Assembly: GCF_037039395.1 (NCBI RefSeq)
Contig: NZ_CP146244.1
Location: 992,001-1,056,000 of the forward strand
Source of the DNA: Agrobacterium vitis
Lineage (GTDB): Bacteria > Pseudomonadota > Alphaproteobacteria > Rhizobiales > Rhizobiaceae
Length of the DNA: 64,000 bases
Reading direction: 5' to 3'
Translations under genes and position numbers: made by a program
The notes under the pieces: generated by a model
Database searches by the model: none
Told to the model about the DNA's origin: nothing
The model's input: only the letters and a program-made list of their open reading frames with translations
Shown: in pieces, positions 56,697-64,000 of the stretch
Layout of the letters: each line of letters opens with the position of its first letter
Position numbering within the stretch: position 1 is the stretch's first letter

Positions 56697-56886
56697 TATT
56701 GGCCGGGCCTATGCTTGGAGCAGCATGGTAAGGAATAGCTGACGGCAGGGAGGCGGGTGCATCGATATTAAGGCCTGTTTCGGGCATCCCACTCCTTTGT
56801 TTTTGCTTGTTGTATATTCAAAAAATATTGAAAATCAGTAGGTTGCTATTGATTGACAGAAATGGAAAAGTCTCTCTGTTTTATCT

Positions 56887-56901
56887 TGACTAATTAAATC
56901 A
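56887..56901. promoter_or_regulatory. TGA-N9-TCA iron-responsive box before the ECF sigma gene
   Basis: TGACTAATTAAATCA fits the rhizobial iron-responsive (IRO/RirA-type) consensus TGA-N9-TCA, 73 bases before the sigma factor start, in very AT-rich DNA. A TTGACT -35-like hexamer overlaps it. It suggests iron repression of the sigma factor. Confidence 0.65.
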
Positions 56902-56974
56902 TGTTTTTTAGTGTGCCCCAGAAATAAGGGGGGAATTCCACGGTTTCAATCTGGGATTTCAAGGCGAGCCCAAC

Positions 56975-57598
56975 ATGATAGCCAATATTTCGCAATCGAT
57001 ATGTGACGAACAGATAAACATTGCCCTGATGGTCAAGCCAAAACTGCTGGGCGCTGCACGGCGGATTACCGGTTGTGCCTCTTTGGCGGAAGACGTCGTT
57101 CAGGAAGTGCTTTTGCAACTTATCGCAAAGCCGTTGCCGCCTGATATTGCAGTTCCCGCATCCTATATGATGCGGATGGTGCGCAATCTTGCGACCGACC
57201 ATATGCGCCGACTGCGCTATGAGCGAGGCCTGTTTGCCGATGAGGAAGAGGGTGACAACACTTCCGATTACGGCAGCCCTGAAGAGCATTTGCGCGAAGT
57301 GGAAGCCTATCAGGCCTTCTGCTGCACCATAGAGGCTATGCCAGCCCGGACCCGCAAATTCTACGAGGACCATTTCTTCGAAGGGGTACCGCAAAATATC
57401 ATCGCCAGGCAGGCGGGTGTCTCCTGTGCCCTGGTCTGCGGGCTGCTGCGTGATGCCCATGCCCAATGCCTGGCTGCCATCTGCCCGGATGGGGTGGAAT
57501 GCCGGGCCTCAAACCGCAAAGTTAAACGCCATGCGTTGCCGACGCCCCCGCTAAACAAGGAGGTACACCCGCTCTATTGCAACCGTTCGGCGGCTTGA
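56975..57598 (+). CDS. ECF sigma factor of the iron-starvation (FecI/RpoI) type
   Basis: A 207-residue sigma-70-family protein. Region 2 shows AARRITGCASLAEDVVQEVLLQLI and SYMMRMVRNLATDHMRRLRYER; region 4 shows IEAMPARTRKFYEDHFFEGVPQNIIARQAGVSCALVCGLLRDA, the family's -35-binding helix pair. No anti-sigma (FecR) gene follows, as for RpoI and PvdS-type siderophore sigma factors. It lies directly after the biosynthesis genes with an iron box upstream. It probably directs the NRPS and acyltransferase promoters when iron is low. The C-terminal tail is cysteine- and arginine-rich. Confidence 0.9.
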   Translation: MIANISQSICDEQINIALMVKPKLLGAARRITGCASLAEDVVQEVLLQLIAKPLPPDIAVPASYMMRMVRNLATDHMRRLRYERGLFADEEEGDNTSDYGSPEEHLREVEAYQAFCCTIEAMPARTRKFYEDHFFEGVPQNIIARQAGVSCALVCGLLRDAHAQCLAAICPDGVECRASNRKVKRHALPTPPLNKEVHPLYCNRSAA

Positions 57599-57737
57599 TG
57601 CCTGGTGACATCGACCGGGTTTACGGTCTTGCCGTTGCGGATTTCTGAAATGGTGTTTGCTTTCCTATACCGGCGCTTTCTGCCTGAAACCGCAATGGCG
57701 CACCACGTTTTTACGATAAAAAGAATTGAAAAGATGA

Positions 57738-58220
57738 GTGATTATTGTGCTTGTTATTATCGAATTGACCGCCGACAAGGGCGAAATTTGCCACGACATC
57801 ATGTCTGAACTGTCCGACTGGTTTACAGAGCCCGCTGTGATTGAGGCGTGTGCCGCAGCGGCCGAGACCTTGCCGATGTTCGGCTGCCTTGACGGGAACA
57901 CCGTCGCCGGATTTGTCATGCTGAAACCGCATCTGCCCGATGCCGTGGAGATCGTGGCAATCGGCACCCGCCAGGCCTATCATCGCCAGGGCGCAGGCAG
58001 GCTTCTTCTATCAGCAGCGGAGGATTTTGCCCGCAAGGCTGGTTGCCGGCTGGTCACGGTGAAAACCCTGGCGCCGCGCGGCAAACAGGAACCGCAATAC
58101 GACGCCACGCGCGCCTTCTATGACCGAAATGGATTTATTCGAGCCGAAGTGTTTCCCACCCTTTGGCATGAGGAGCATCCGTGTCTGATGCTTGTGAAAC
58201 CTTTGGCAGCCGGGGATTAA
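57738..58220 (+). CDS. GNAT-family N-acetyltransferase
   Basis: A 160-residue acetyltransferase of the small GNAT type. The acetyl-CoA loop is in AIGTRQAYHRQGAGRLLLSAAEDFARKAG (R/Q-x-x-G-x-A/G pattern), and FYDRNGFIRAEV is the late strand motif. The start is uncertain (GTG at 57738 or 57747). It is not the siderophore acyltransferase type, and its link to the locus is only positional. It converges with the fhuF-like gene. Confidence 0.8.
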   Translation: MIIVLVIIELTADKGEICHDIMSELSDWFTEPAVIEACAAAAETLPMFGCLDGNTVAGFVMLKPHLPDAVEIVAIGTRQAYHRQGAGRLLLSAAEDFARKAGCRLVTVKTLAPRGKQEPQYDATRAFYDRNGFIRAEVFPTLWHEEHPCLMLVKPLAAGD

Positions 58221-58270
58221 TCATCCCCAGCCGATGGGACTGGGCTGAAGTCGCCTTTCCCGGACAAACT

Positions 58271-59056
58271 CTAGGGACGGCCATCGGGCAGGGGGCAGAG
58301 GTCGCCACATCCGGGAACGCCCGGCAGGTTATAGCGCAGGCAGCAGACCTTGCGCTGGAAGTGATCCATGCCGCATTGGTGGCGCGCCAGTTTGATCATG
58401 CCAAACAGCGGATTGCGGCTGCCATCCGGCCAATGCTGGCTTGAGATGATCCCAATTGCTTCTTCCATCAGGTGAGGGCCGGCCTGATTGCCGATTTCCT
58501 TGATGATCCAGTTGAGATAGACGGCGACATTGTTCCACATCAGTTTTGGCGCAACGCTGCAATGCCCGGCAATCAGGGTAATCACTGGCGCAGCATGGTC
58601 GCGCAGGATGGCGTGGAGATCGGCCAGCGCCGGTGCATGGTCCGCAGGGCGGCCTGGACCTGACAGCAGAAATGCTCTTGGTTCGGCTGTTTGTGGATCG
58701 CAGACCAGCGACATCTGGGTGAGCCCGAGTGACAATTGACGCCGATGCACCAGACGGTGGACCGTAGGCGCAATGGTCAGGATGCTGAAATAATAGAGCG
58801 TCCACATCGAGATCACTGCACGTTTGTCAGCGCCGGGAAATTTGCAAGTGTAGCGGGCGATGATATCGGCGAAGACATCCGGGTCGGCAAGCGAGGTGCA
58901 AGGGATAATCTCGGCATCGTCAGGCGCGTCCAGCAGCAGCTTGCCGCGGCAAAAGGCAAAGCGGTCATCGCCCGGCATGTCGGGCGACCAGTCATCGTCG
59001 ATGGTGGGCAGAACGCCACGCACCAACGGCCTGGACATCTGGATCGTTGATCCCAT
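58271..59056 (-). CDS. FhuF-type ferric-siderophore reductase
   Basis: A 261-residue [2Fe-2S] reductase that releases iron from imported hydroxamate siderophores. The C-terminal cluster ligands are plain: CC, ten residues, C, three residues, C (VCCLRYNLPGVPGCGDLC). The body has the FhuF/IucA-C-like stretch WTLYYFSILTIAPTVHRL and LMWNNVAVYLNWI. ATG 59056 was chosen because GGGGGA lies upstream; a TTG at 59095 is possible. A TGA-N9-TCA box lies 81 bases upstream, so it is iron-regulated and expressed with the sigma factor. Confidence 0.9.
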   Translation of the reverse strand: MGSTIQMSRPLVRGVLPTIDDDWSPDMPGDDRFAFCRGKLLLDAPDDAEIIPCTSLADPDVFADIIARYTCKFPGADKRAVISMWTLYYFSILTIAPTVHRLVHRRQLSLGLTQMSLVCDPQTAEPRAFLLSGPGRPADHAPALADLHAILRDHAAPVITLIAGHCSVAPKLMWNNVAVYLNWIIKEIGNQAGPHLMEEAIGIISSQHWPDGSRNPLFGMIKLARHQCGMDHFQRKVCCLRYNLPGVPGCGDLCPLPDGRP

Positions 59057-59136
59057 GGGTTTTTCCCCCGCTTGATCGATTGCTTGCTGCAACAAACCGC
59101 AGATTAGAACGCGGATTTTCAGGCGTCAAGAAAACA

Positions 59137-59151
59137 TGATAATAATAATCA
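59137..59151. promoter_or_regulatory. TGA-N9-TCA iron-responsive box before the fhuF-like gene
   Basis: TGATAATAATAATCA is a clean TGA-N9-TCA palindrome-like site at the promoter position of the minus-strand fhuF-like gene. It is also close to the AraC gene's 3' end. The same consensus occurs before the sigma factor gene. Confidence 0.72.
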
Positions 59152-59174
59152 TATTTATCGTGGAGCGAGGCGAT

Positions 59175-60110
59175 TTATGCGATTGCCTGCGCCGCCGTGC
59201 CTTTCGCCCGCATCCGGCGGCGGTAATGGACCGGCTTTTCCATGAAGCGGCGCTGGAAGGCCTCATAAAAGGTTGAGAGCGAGCCGAAACCGGATTCGTA
59301 GGCCACTTCGGTAATCGGCATGTCGGAGGAAATCAGCAGCGATTGGGCGGTGTCCAGCCGGTGGCGGATGATCGCCTGGTTGATGGTGGTGCCAACCGCA
59401 CGCTTGAACAGGCTCATGGCATAGTTGGGATGCAGACCGGCGGCGCGCCCGACATCCTCGGCAGAAATCGTGTCGGGTGCGTGCTCGCCGATGAAACGCA
59501 GCATTTTTTCCACATGCAGCATCCAGCCCGCATCGCGTTGGCCAAGGCTTGCCAGCGCCGATCCCTGCTCACGCAGGTCGCGCCAGCCGTCCCGCTCGAT
59601 ACGCATCAGGCGAGCGGTCAGTTCGGAGCGGACGATCTCGATATCGCCCTCATCGCCGCCCAGCAATTCGTCGCGCCAGCGCAGAAAGATTTCACGGTCC
59701 CAGGCCCGCAGATGCAAAGCCTCGATGACGGCGCCGCGAAACACCGAATCACGAAACTGGCTCAGGCTGGCCAATCCCAGAAACACCGACATCGGCACAT
59801 AAAGACAGATAAAGCGGGTGCCTTCCCGCCGATCGATGACCTGATGGGGGATCATCCCCCAGAACAGGCAGAGCCGGCCTTCCGAAATCGTCAGCTCCCG
59901 GCCATCGAACCAATAGGTCATCGAGCCTTCCAGCACGAAATTCAGCTCGATCTGGCTGTGCATATGCGGCCCAACCATTTTCTGGACTTCCATCAATTCC
60001 CCGGCGCAGAAGCGGTTATCGCCGAATACAACCAAGGGGTGGGCCGGATCGCGTTCGGGGTGTACAGGTGTTGCGCCAAGTCTGTTGATCAAGGGAGGAC
60101 GTCGAGCCAT
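59175..60110 (-). CDS. AraC-family regulator of a sugar operon
   Basis: A 311-residue protein with an N-terminal cupin sensor (HMHSQIELNFVLEGSMTYWFDG) and a C-terminal double helix-turn-helix (ISAEDVGRAAGLHPNYAMSLFKRAVG, ITEVAYESGFGSLSTFYEAFQRRF). It is divergent from a sugar ABC importer plus GH36 alpha-galactosidase. That layout points to control by an alpha-galactoside such as melibiose or raffinose. Confidence 0.9.
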   Translation of the reverse strand: MARRPPLINRLGATPVHPERDPAHPLVVFGDNRFCAGELMEVQKMVGPHMHSQIELNFVLEGSMTYWFDGRELTISEGRLCLFWGMIPHQVIDRREGTRFICLYVPMSVFLGLASLSQFRDSVFRGAVIEALHLRAWDREIFLRWRDELLGGDEGDIEIVRSELTARLMRIERDGWRDLREQGSALASLGQRDAGWMLHVEKMLRFIGEHAPDTISAEDVGRAAGLHPNYAMSLFKRAVGTTINQAIIRHRLDTAQSLLISSDMPITEVAYESGFGSLSTFYEAFQRRFMEKPVHYRRRMRAKGTAAQAIA

Positions 60111-60370
60111 TTCGCACCGAAAATCTTAGGATACCGGAATTCTAAGCCTGAATTTCGGAGGTAGATTGCGGCTTTCTGGCGCACGGTCAAGGCGCTTTTG
60201 CAGGAGGCGGACGCAAAGAAGCTGAAAGTTGCAGAGAGTGCAGGATGTCTTGGGGCCGTTTGGTTAAGGCAAGACATTATGCTGGAGATATAAAATGTTA
60301 CAGCGACCCTCTCTGTTTCTATAGGGTAGGCGCTGTCATACCGCAGACAATGATTCCTGGGAGGAATATG

Positions 60371-61621
60371 ATGATTTGCTTTAAAACGATGACGGGCCTT
60401 AAAGCCGTGACAGGTTTGGCGCTCGGCTACGCATTGACGATGTCAACCGCATTCGCGGGCCAGATTGTGCTCAATTCCGATCAGTCGGACCCAACGCCGA
60501 AAAAGGCGATGGAAGAGCTGCTGAAGGATTTCCAGGCCGCCAATCCCGACGTGACCGTCAAGTGGAATAATTTCGACCACGAAGGCTATAAATCCGCGAT
60601 CCGCAACTTTCTGACGGCTGATGCGCCGGATGTGGTGTCCTGGTATTCTGGCAACCGCATGGCGCCCTTCGTCAAGGCTGGCCTGTTTGAGGATGTCAGC
60701 GATATCTGGGCCAAGGACGATCTCAACAATCAGTTGAAATCCGCTACCAAGTCGATGGAAATCGATGGCAAGAAATGGGGCATTCCCTATTCCACCTATC
60801 AATGGGGTATTTATTACCGCAAGGATATCTTTGCCGCTCAAGGCATTACACCGCCCAAGACCTGGGCCGAGCTGCTGGCGGCCTGCGACAAGCTGAAAAA
60901 GGCTGGCATTACGCCCTTTACCATCGGCACCAAGGCGCTGTGGCCGACAGCAGGCTGGTTTGACTATCTCGATCTGCGCGTCAACGGCTATGAATTCCAC
61001 ATGGACCTGACCGCCGGAAAGGTGCCTTACACCGATCCGCGCGTCAAAGCCGTGTTTGAGAAATGGGCCGAACTGATCAAGCCCGGCTATTTCATCGCCA
61101 ATCATGCCGCGCTCGACTGGCAGGATGCCATGCCGCAATTCGTGCAGGGCAAGGCGGCCATGTATCTGATGGGTAACTTTGCCGTTGCCCCGATGAAGGA
61201 TGGCGGGTTGAAGGAAGAGCAGATCGGCTTCCTGCAATTCCCGGAAATCACCCCCGGCCTGCCGCGGGCGGAAGATGCGCCGACCGAATCCTTCCACATC
61301 CCCTCGGGCGCCAAGAACAAGACGGATGCGCGCAAGTTCCTGGCTTACCTCGCAAAGCCGGAAACTCAGACCAAGATGAACGCCACCCTTGGTCAGCTGC
61401 CGATCAACAACAAGTCGGAAAAATCCAGCGATCCGTTCCTGAGCGCCGGTTTCGACATGCTGTCGAGTGCTTATGCGCTGGCGCAATTCTATGACCGTGA
61501 CGCGCCCGCCGATATGGCCAAGGCCGGTATGGAAGGCTTCCAGGAATTCATGGTCAAGCCTGACAAGGTCGATGCCATCCTGGCCCGCCTCGATAAGGTC
61601 CGCGCCCGCGCTTACAAATAA
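60371..61621 (+). CDS. Sugar ABC importer substrate-binding protein (alpha-galactoside cluster)
   Basis: A 416-residue exported solute-binding protein. Signal peptide about residues 1-29 (LALGYALTMSTAFAG), then CUT1-type sequence PTPKKAMEELLKDFQAANPDVTVKWNNFDHEGYKSAI, SWYSGNRM, and KWGIPYSTYQWGIYYRKDIF. ATG at 60368 or 60371; the second has better spacing from GGGAGGA. The 260 bases upstream, shared with the divergent AraC gene, would hold the promoters; no clear operator was seen there. Confidence 0.9.
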   Translation: MICFKTMTGLKAVTGLALGYALTMSTAFAGQIVLNSDQSDPTPKKAMEELLKDFQAANPDVTVKWNNFDHEGYKSAIRNFLTADAPDVVSWYSGNRMAPFVKAGLFEDVSDIWAKDDLNNQLKSATKSMEIDGKKWGIPYSTYQWGIYYRKDIFAAQGITPPKTWAELLAACDKLKKAGITPFTIGTKALWPTAGWFDYLDLRVNGYEFHMDLTAGKVPYTDPRVKAVFEKWAELIKPGYFIANHAALDWQDAMPQFVQGKAAMYLMGNFAVAPMKDGGLKEEQIGFLQFPEITPGLPRAEDAPTESFHIPSGAKNKTDARKFLAYLAKPETQTKMNATLGQLPINNKSEKSSDPFLSAGFDMLSSAYALAQFYDRDAPADMAKAGMEGFQEFMVKPDKVDAILARLDKVRARAYK

Positions 61622-61734
61622 TCGGTTCTCCCGACGGCCGGATGTCGCCCTAGTGGCATCCGACCGGTTTTCAGTCACAGAACGGCTGGGATGCTCCGGC
61701 ATCCTTGAGCCCTTGCATTAAAGGAGGTGCTGCC

Positions 61735-62643
61735 GTGAGCACTGCTGCTCCTGTTTCATCCGGATTCTGGAAACGTCACCAGCAACGCATTGCCCCCTGG
61801 CTGTTTCTGGCGCCCGGTCTGGTGATGTTTGTCATCTATGTCGTATTGCCGATTTTCCAGTCTGTCTGGATCAGCTTTCACGATTGGGACGGTATCGGCG
61901 AAAAAGTCTGGATCGGGCTTGGAAACTATCAGGAATTGCTGGGCGACGAGGCCTTTTACGTCTCCCTGGAAAACAACCTGATCTGGCTGGTGCTCTACCT
62001 TCTGGCCATTCCCGGCGGATTGGCGGTGGCGCTGTTCCTTAACCAGACGGTCACCGGTATTCGACTTTATAAGTCATTGTTTTTCTTTCCCTTCGTCATC
62101 AGTCAGGTCGTGGTCGGCCTGATGTTCACATGGTTCTATGCGCCGAATTTCGGGCTGTTTTCCGTGCTGATCAAGGATCTGACCGGGCTGGATTTTGCAG
62201 TCCTGGCCGACGAGCGTTTCGTTACCTATGGCATTATCGTCGCTGGTCTCTGGCCGCAGACTGCCTATTGCATGATCCTCTATCTGACCGGTCTCAACAA
62301 CATCAATCCAGAGCAGGTGGAAGCCGCCCGCATGGATGGTGCCAAGGGCTGGTCGCTGCTCAAAAACATCATCCTGCCGCAGCTGGCGCCCGCCACCTTT
62401 ATCGCCATGGTGGTGACGGTGATTGGCGCGTTGCGCTCCTTCGACCTCGTGTCGATCATGACGGCTGGCGGTCCCTACGGCTCCAGCCGGGTGCTGTCCT
62501 ATTACATGTATGAGGAAGCGCTGTCGGAATACGGGTTCCGCATGGGCTATGGCGCGGCCATCGCCGTCGTCCTGTTCCTGATCATGATGGTGTTCATCAC
62601 GCTGTTCGTCGTGCGGATGATTGGCCAGGAAAGGAATAGCTGA
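61735..62643 (+). CDS. Sugar ABC importer permease 1 (CUT1)
   Basis: A 302-residue permease with six transmembrane segments and the EAA loop VEAARMDGAKGWSLLKNIILP. The GTG at 61735 is preferred because AAAGGAGGTG ends five bases before it; an ATG at 61705 has no ribosome site. Its stop overlaps the next start (TGATG). No ATPase gene is seen in this cluster, so one may lie beyond the window or be shared with another operon. Confidence 0.9.
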   Translation: MSTAAPVSSGFWKRHQQRIAPWLFLAPGLVMFVIYVVLPIFQSVWISFHDWDGIGEKVWIGLGNYQELLGDEAFYVSLENNLIWLVLYLLAIPGGLAVALFLNQTVTGIRLYKSLFFFPFVISQVVVGLMFTWFYAPNFGLFSVLIKDLTGLDFAVLADERFVTYGIIVAGLWPQTAYCMILYLTGLNNINPEQVEAARMDGAKGWSLLKNIILPQLAPATFIAMVVTVIGALRSFDLVSIMTAGGPYGSSRVLSYYMYEEALSEYGFRMGYGAAIAVVLFLIMMVFITLFVVRMIGQERNS

Positions 62644-63494
62644 TGTTTCCGACCCCGATCCAGAAGGCCTCGCCGATTGTCCGGTTCGGCTATAATCTTG
62701 TTCTGCCTGTCGCGCTGGTTCTCTGGTTGCTGCCCTTGCTGGGCGTGGCACTGACCTCGGTGCGTCCTGCGGGCGATCTGGCCGCTGGTAATTATTTCGG
62801 CATTCCCTCCGGCTTCGCCGGTGTCGAGAACTATTCTGCGGTGTTTCAGAATTCGCCGCTTGGCTGGTACATCCTCAATTCCTTCAAGATTACCATTCCA
62901 ACCGTGATCGGTGCCGTTGCGCTGTCCTGCCTGACCGGGTTTGCGCTGGCGACCTATAAGTTCAAGGGCAATATCGTTCTGTTCTGCCTGTTCGTTGCCG
63001 GTAATTTCATTCCCTTCCAGATCCTCATGGTGCCGGTGCGCGACATGACGCTGAAAATGGGGCTGTATGATACGGTTACCGGCCTGGTGCTGTTTCATGT
63101 CGCCTTCCAGACCGGCTTCTGCACGCTGTTCATGCGCAATTTCATCAAGGGATTGCCGTTTGCGCTGATCGAATCGGCGCGGGTCGAGGGCGTGTCGGAA
63201 TGGCGGATCTTTCGCTATATCGTGCTGCCGTTGATGCGGCCCGCCATCGCGGCGCTGTCCGTACTGGTCTTCACCTTTGTCTGGAACGACTATTTCTGGG
63301 CCACGGTTCTGGTGCAGAGCCAGGCCGCCATGCCTGTTACGGCGGGGCTTTATTCGCTGAACGGCCAATGGGTCGCCGCCTGGAACCTGGTTTCCGCCGG
63401 GTCGATCGTCGCGGCTTTGCCACCGGTCGCCATGTTTTTCCTGATGCAGCGGCATTTCATTGCCGGATTGACACTTGGAGCAACCAAGGGATGA
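62643..63494 (+). CDS. Sugar ABC importer permease 2 (CUT1)
   Basis: A 283-residue permease with six hydrophobic segments and the coupling loop ESARVEGVSEWRIFRYIVLP. It is translationally coupled on both sides: it begins in the stop codon of permease 1 and its own stop overlaps the ATG of the alpha-galactosidase gene by four bases. Confidence 0.92.
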   Translation: MFPTPIQKASPIVRFGYNLVLPVALVLWLLPLLGVALTSVRPAGDLAAGNYFGIPSGFAGVENYSAVFQNSPLGWYILNSFKITIPTVIGAVALSCLTGFALATYKFKGNIVLFCLFVAGNFIPFQILMVPVRDMTLKMGLYDTVTGLVLFHVAFQTGFCTLFMRNFIKGLPFALIESARVEGVSEWRIFRYIVLPLMRPAIAALSVLVFTFVWNDYFWATVLVQSQAAMPVTAGLYSLNGQWVAAWNLVSAGSIVAALPPVAMFFLMQRHFIAGLTLGATKG

Positions 63495-64000
63495 ATGATA
63501 TTGTAAAGATTGGCGCAAACGGGCTTGTTTTGAGCCTGCTGCTGCCGGAAATCGGCATGCCGGAAATTATCGGCTTTGGACGGACACCTGTTGCTGACTC
63601 GGCTTTGTCCGAGGTCGAGCGCTCCAGCCGCATCAACGGCATGGATGAGGCCGTACCTTCTGCGGTGCTGCTGCCGCTGGGTGGCATGGGGTTTTTCGGC
63701 TGGCCTGCTATTGCCGGGCATCGATCCGGGCGTGATTTCATCCTGCAATTTGCCGATTGGACGGTGGAAAAGACCGGGCGGATCACGCTGCTCTGCGCTC
63801 AGGATGCTGTGGCGGGCATGGCGATCACGCTGCGTTTCGAAACTCTTCCGTCTGGCGTGATCGGTGTCTCCACTGACATCAAGAATATCGGCAATGAGGA
63901 TTATATCCTGGACCGCTGCATGGCGGCGAGCTTTCCGGCAGAAGCCGGGCAGGTCGATGTGGTCAGCTTTACCGGCATGTGGGGCCGTGAATTCCAGACC
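63491..64000 (+). CDS. Alpha-galactosidase, GH36 (3' partial)
   Basis: The first 170 residues of a protein that continues past the window edge, with the frame open to base 64000. It resembles the N-terminal beta-sandwich domain of GH36 alpha-galactosidases, ending at the typical FTGMWGREFQT. The catalytic barrel is not in the window, so activity cannot be checked. No signal peptide: a cytoplasmic enzyme splitting imported alpha-galactosides, in line with the ABC importer it is fused to by operon overlap. Confidence 0.8.
   Translation, partial: MNDIVKIGANGLVLSLLLPEIGMPEIIGFGRTPVADSALSEVERSSRINGMDEAVPSAVLLPLGGMGFFGWPAIAGHRSGRDFILQFADWTVEKTGRITLLCAQDAVAGMAITLRFETLPSGVIGVSTDIKNIGNEDYILDRCMAASFPAEAGQVDVVSFTGMWGREFQT

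Overview
The window is a high-GC alphaproteobacterial segment that reads as Rhizobiaceae (Agrobacterium/Allorhizobium/Rhizobium type). This is inferred from gene families, not from a marker gene. The evidence is a propionyl-CoA carboxylase/methylmalonyl-CoA mutase cluster, a type II lumazine synthase behind an FMN riboswitch, many sugar and peptide-type ABC importers, TGA-N9-TCA iron boxes of the kind described for rhizobia, and a short family of intergenic palindromic repeats. No rRNA, tRNA, CRISPR array, transposase or replication gene was recognised. The content is accessory and catabolic, as on a secondary chromosome or megaplasmid.

Layout. 1-13.7 kb: the 3' part of an RND pump; pccB, two tandem unknown paralogues and pccA; a convergent parDE-type toxin-antitoxin pair; methylmalonyl-CoA mutase; then a MarR gene with an AaeB/DUF1656/AaeA-like aromatic-acid efflux operon. 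13.9-26.6 kb: a mostly minus-strand sugar-acid island with an FAH hydrolase and an SDR (diketo-deoxy-sugar acid route), an orphan thioesterase, a uronate dehydrogenase, an SMP-30 lactonase, a Dpp-type ABC importer, a KdgD-type dehydratase and a FadR-type GntR regulator. A frameshifted M20 peptidase follows. 28.1-35.3 kb: an ArsR-type regulator, a GH51 arabinofuranosidase and a CUT1 ABC importer. The regulator and abfA promoters share a bipartite operator with identical spacing. 35.3-42.5 kb: FMN riboswitch plus ribH, a LysR gene, an amaA/amaB-like pipecolate/lysine degradation pair, a beta-hydroxyacid dehydrogenase, a GlcG/HbpS-like protein and a second SMP-30 lactonase. 42.7-45.1 kb: a glycosyltransferase and a LuxR-type regulator, each split by a frameshift.

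45.6-59.1 kb is the most distinctive part: a hydroxamate-siderophore locus that I do not recognise as a described cluster. A minus-strand operon encodes an IucB/RhbD-like acyltransferase, a MATE exporter, a Cys/Met-type PLP enzyme and an E. coli-type diaminopimelate decarboxylase (LysA). The divergent plus-strand genes encode a one-module NRPS (degenerate C, then A, T and TE) and an IucD-like lysine N6-hydroxylase. Next come an ECF sigma factor, a GNAT protein and a FhuF-type ferric-siderophore reductase. The sigma and fhuF genes each have a TGA-N9-TCA iron box upstream. My working model is that LysA supplies lysine, the IucD homologue hydroxylates it, the IucB homologue acylates it, the NRPS joins and releases the product, MATE exports it, and FhuF releases the iron. 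No IucA/IucC synthetase, TonB receptor or ferric-siderophore importer is in the window.

59.2-64 kb: an AraC regulator next to a CUT1 ABC importer and the start of a GH36 alpha-galactosidase that runs off the window. Three genes carry single small indels; these could be real pseudogenes or sequencing errors.
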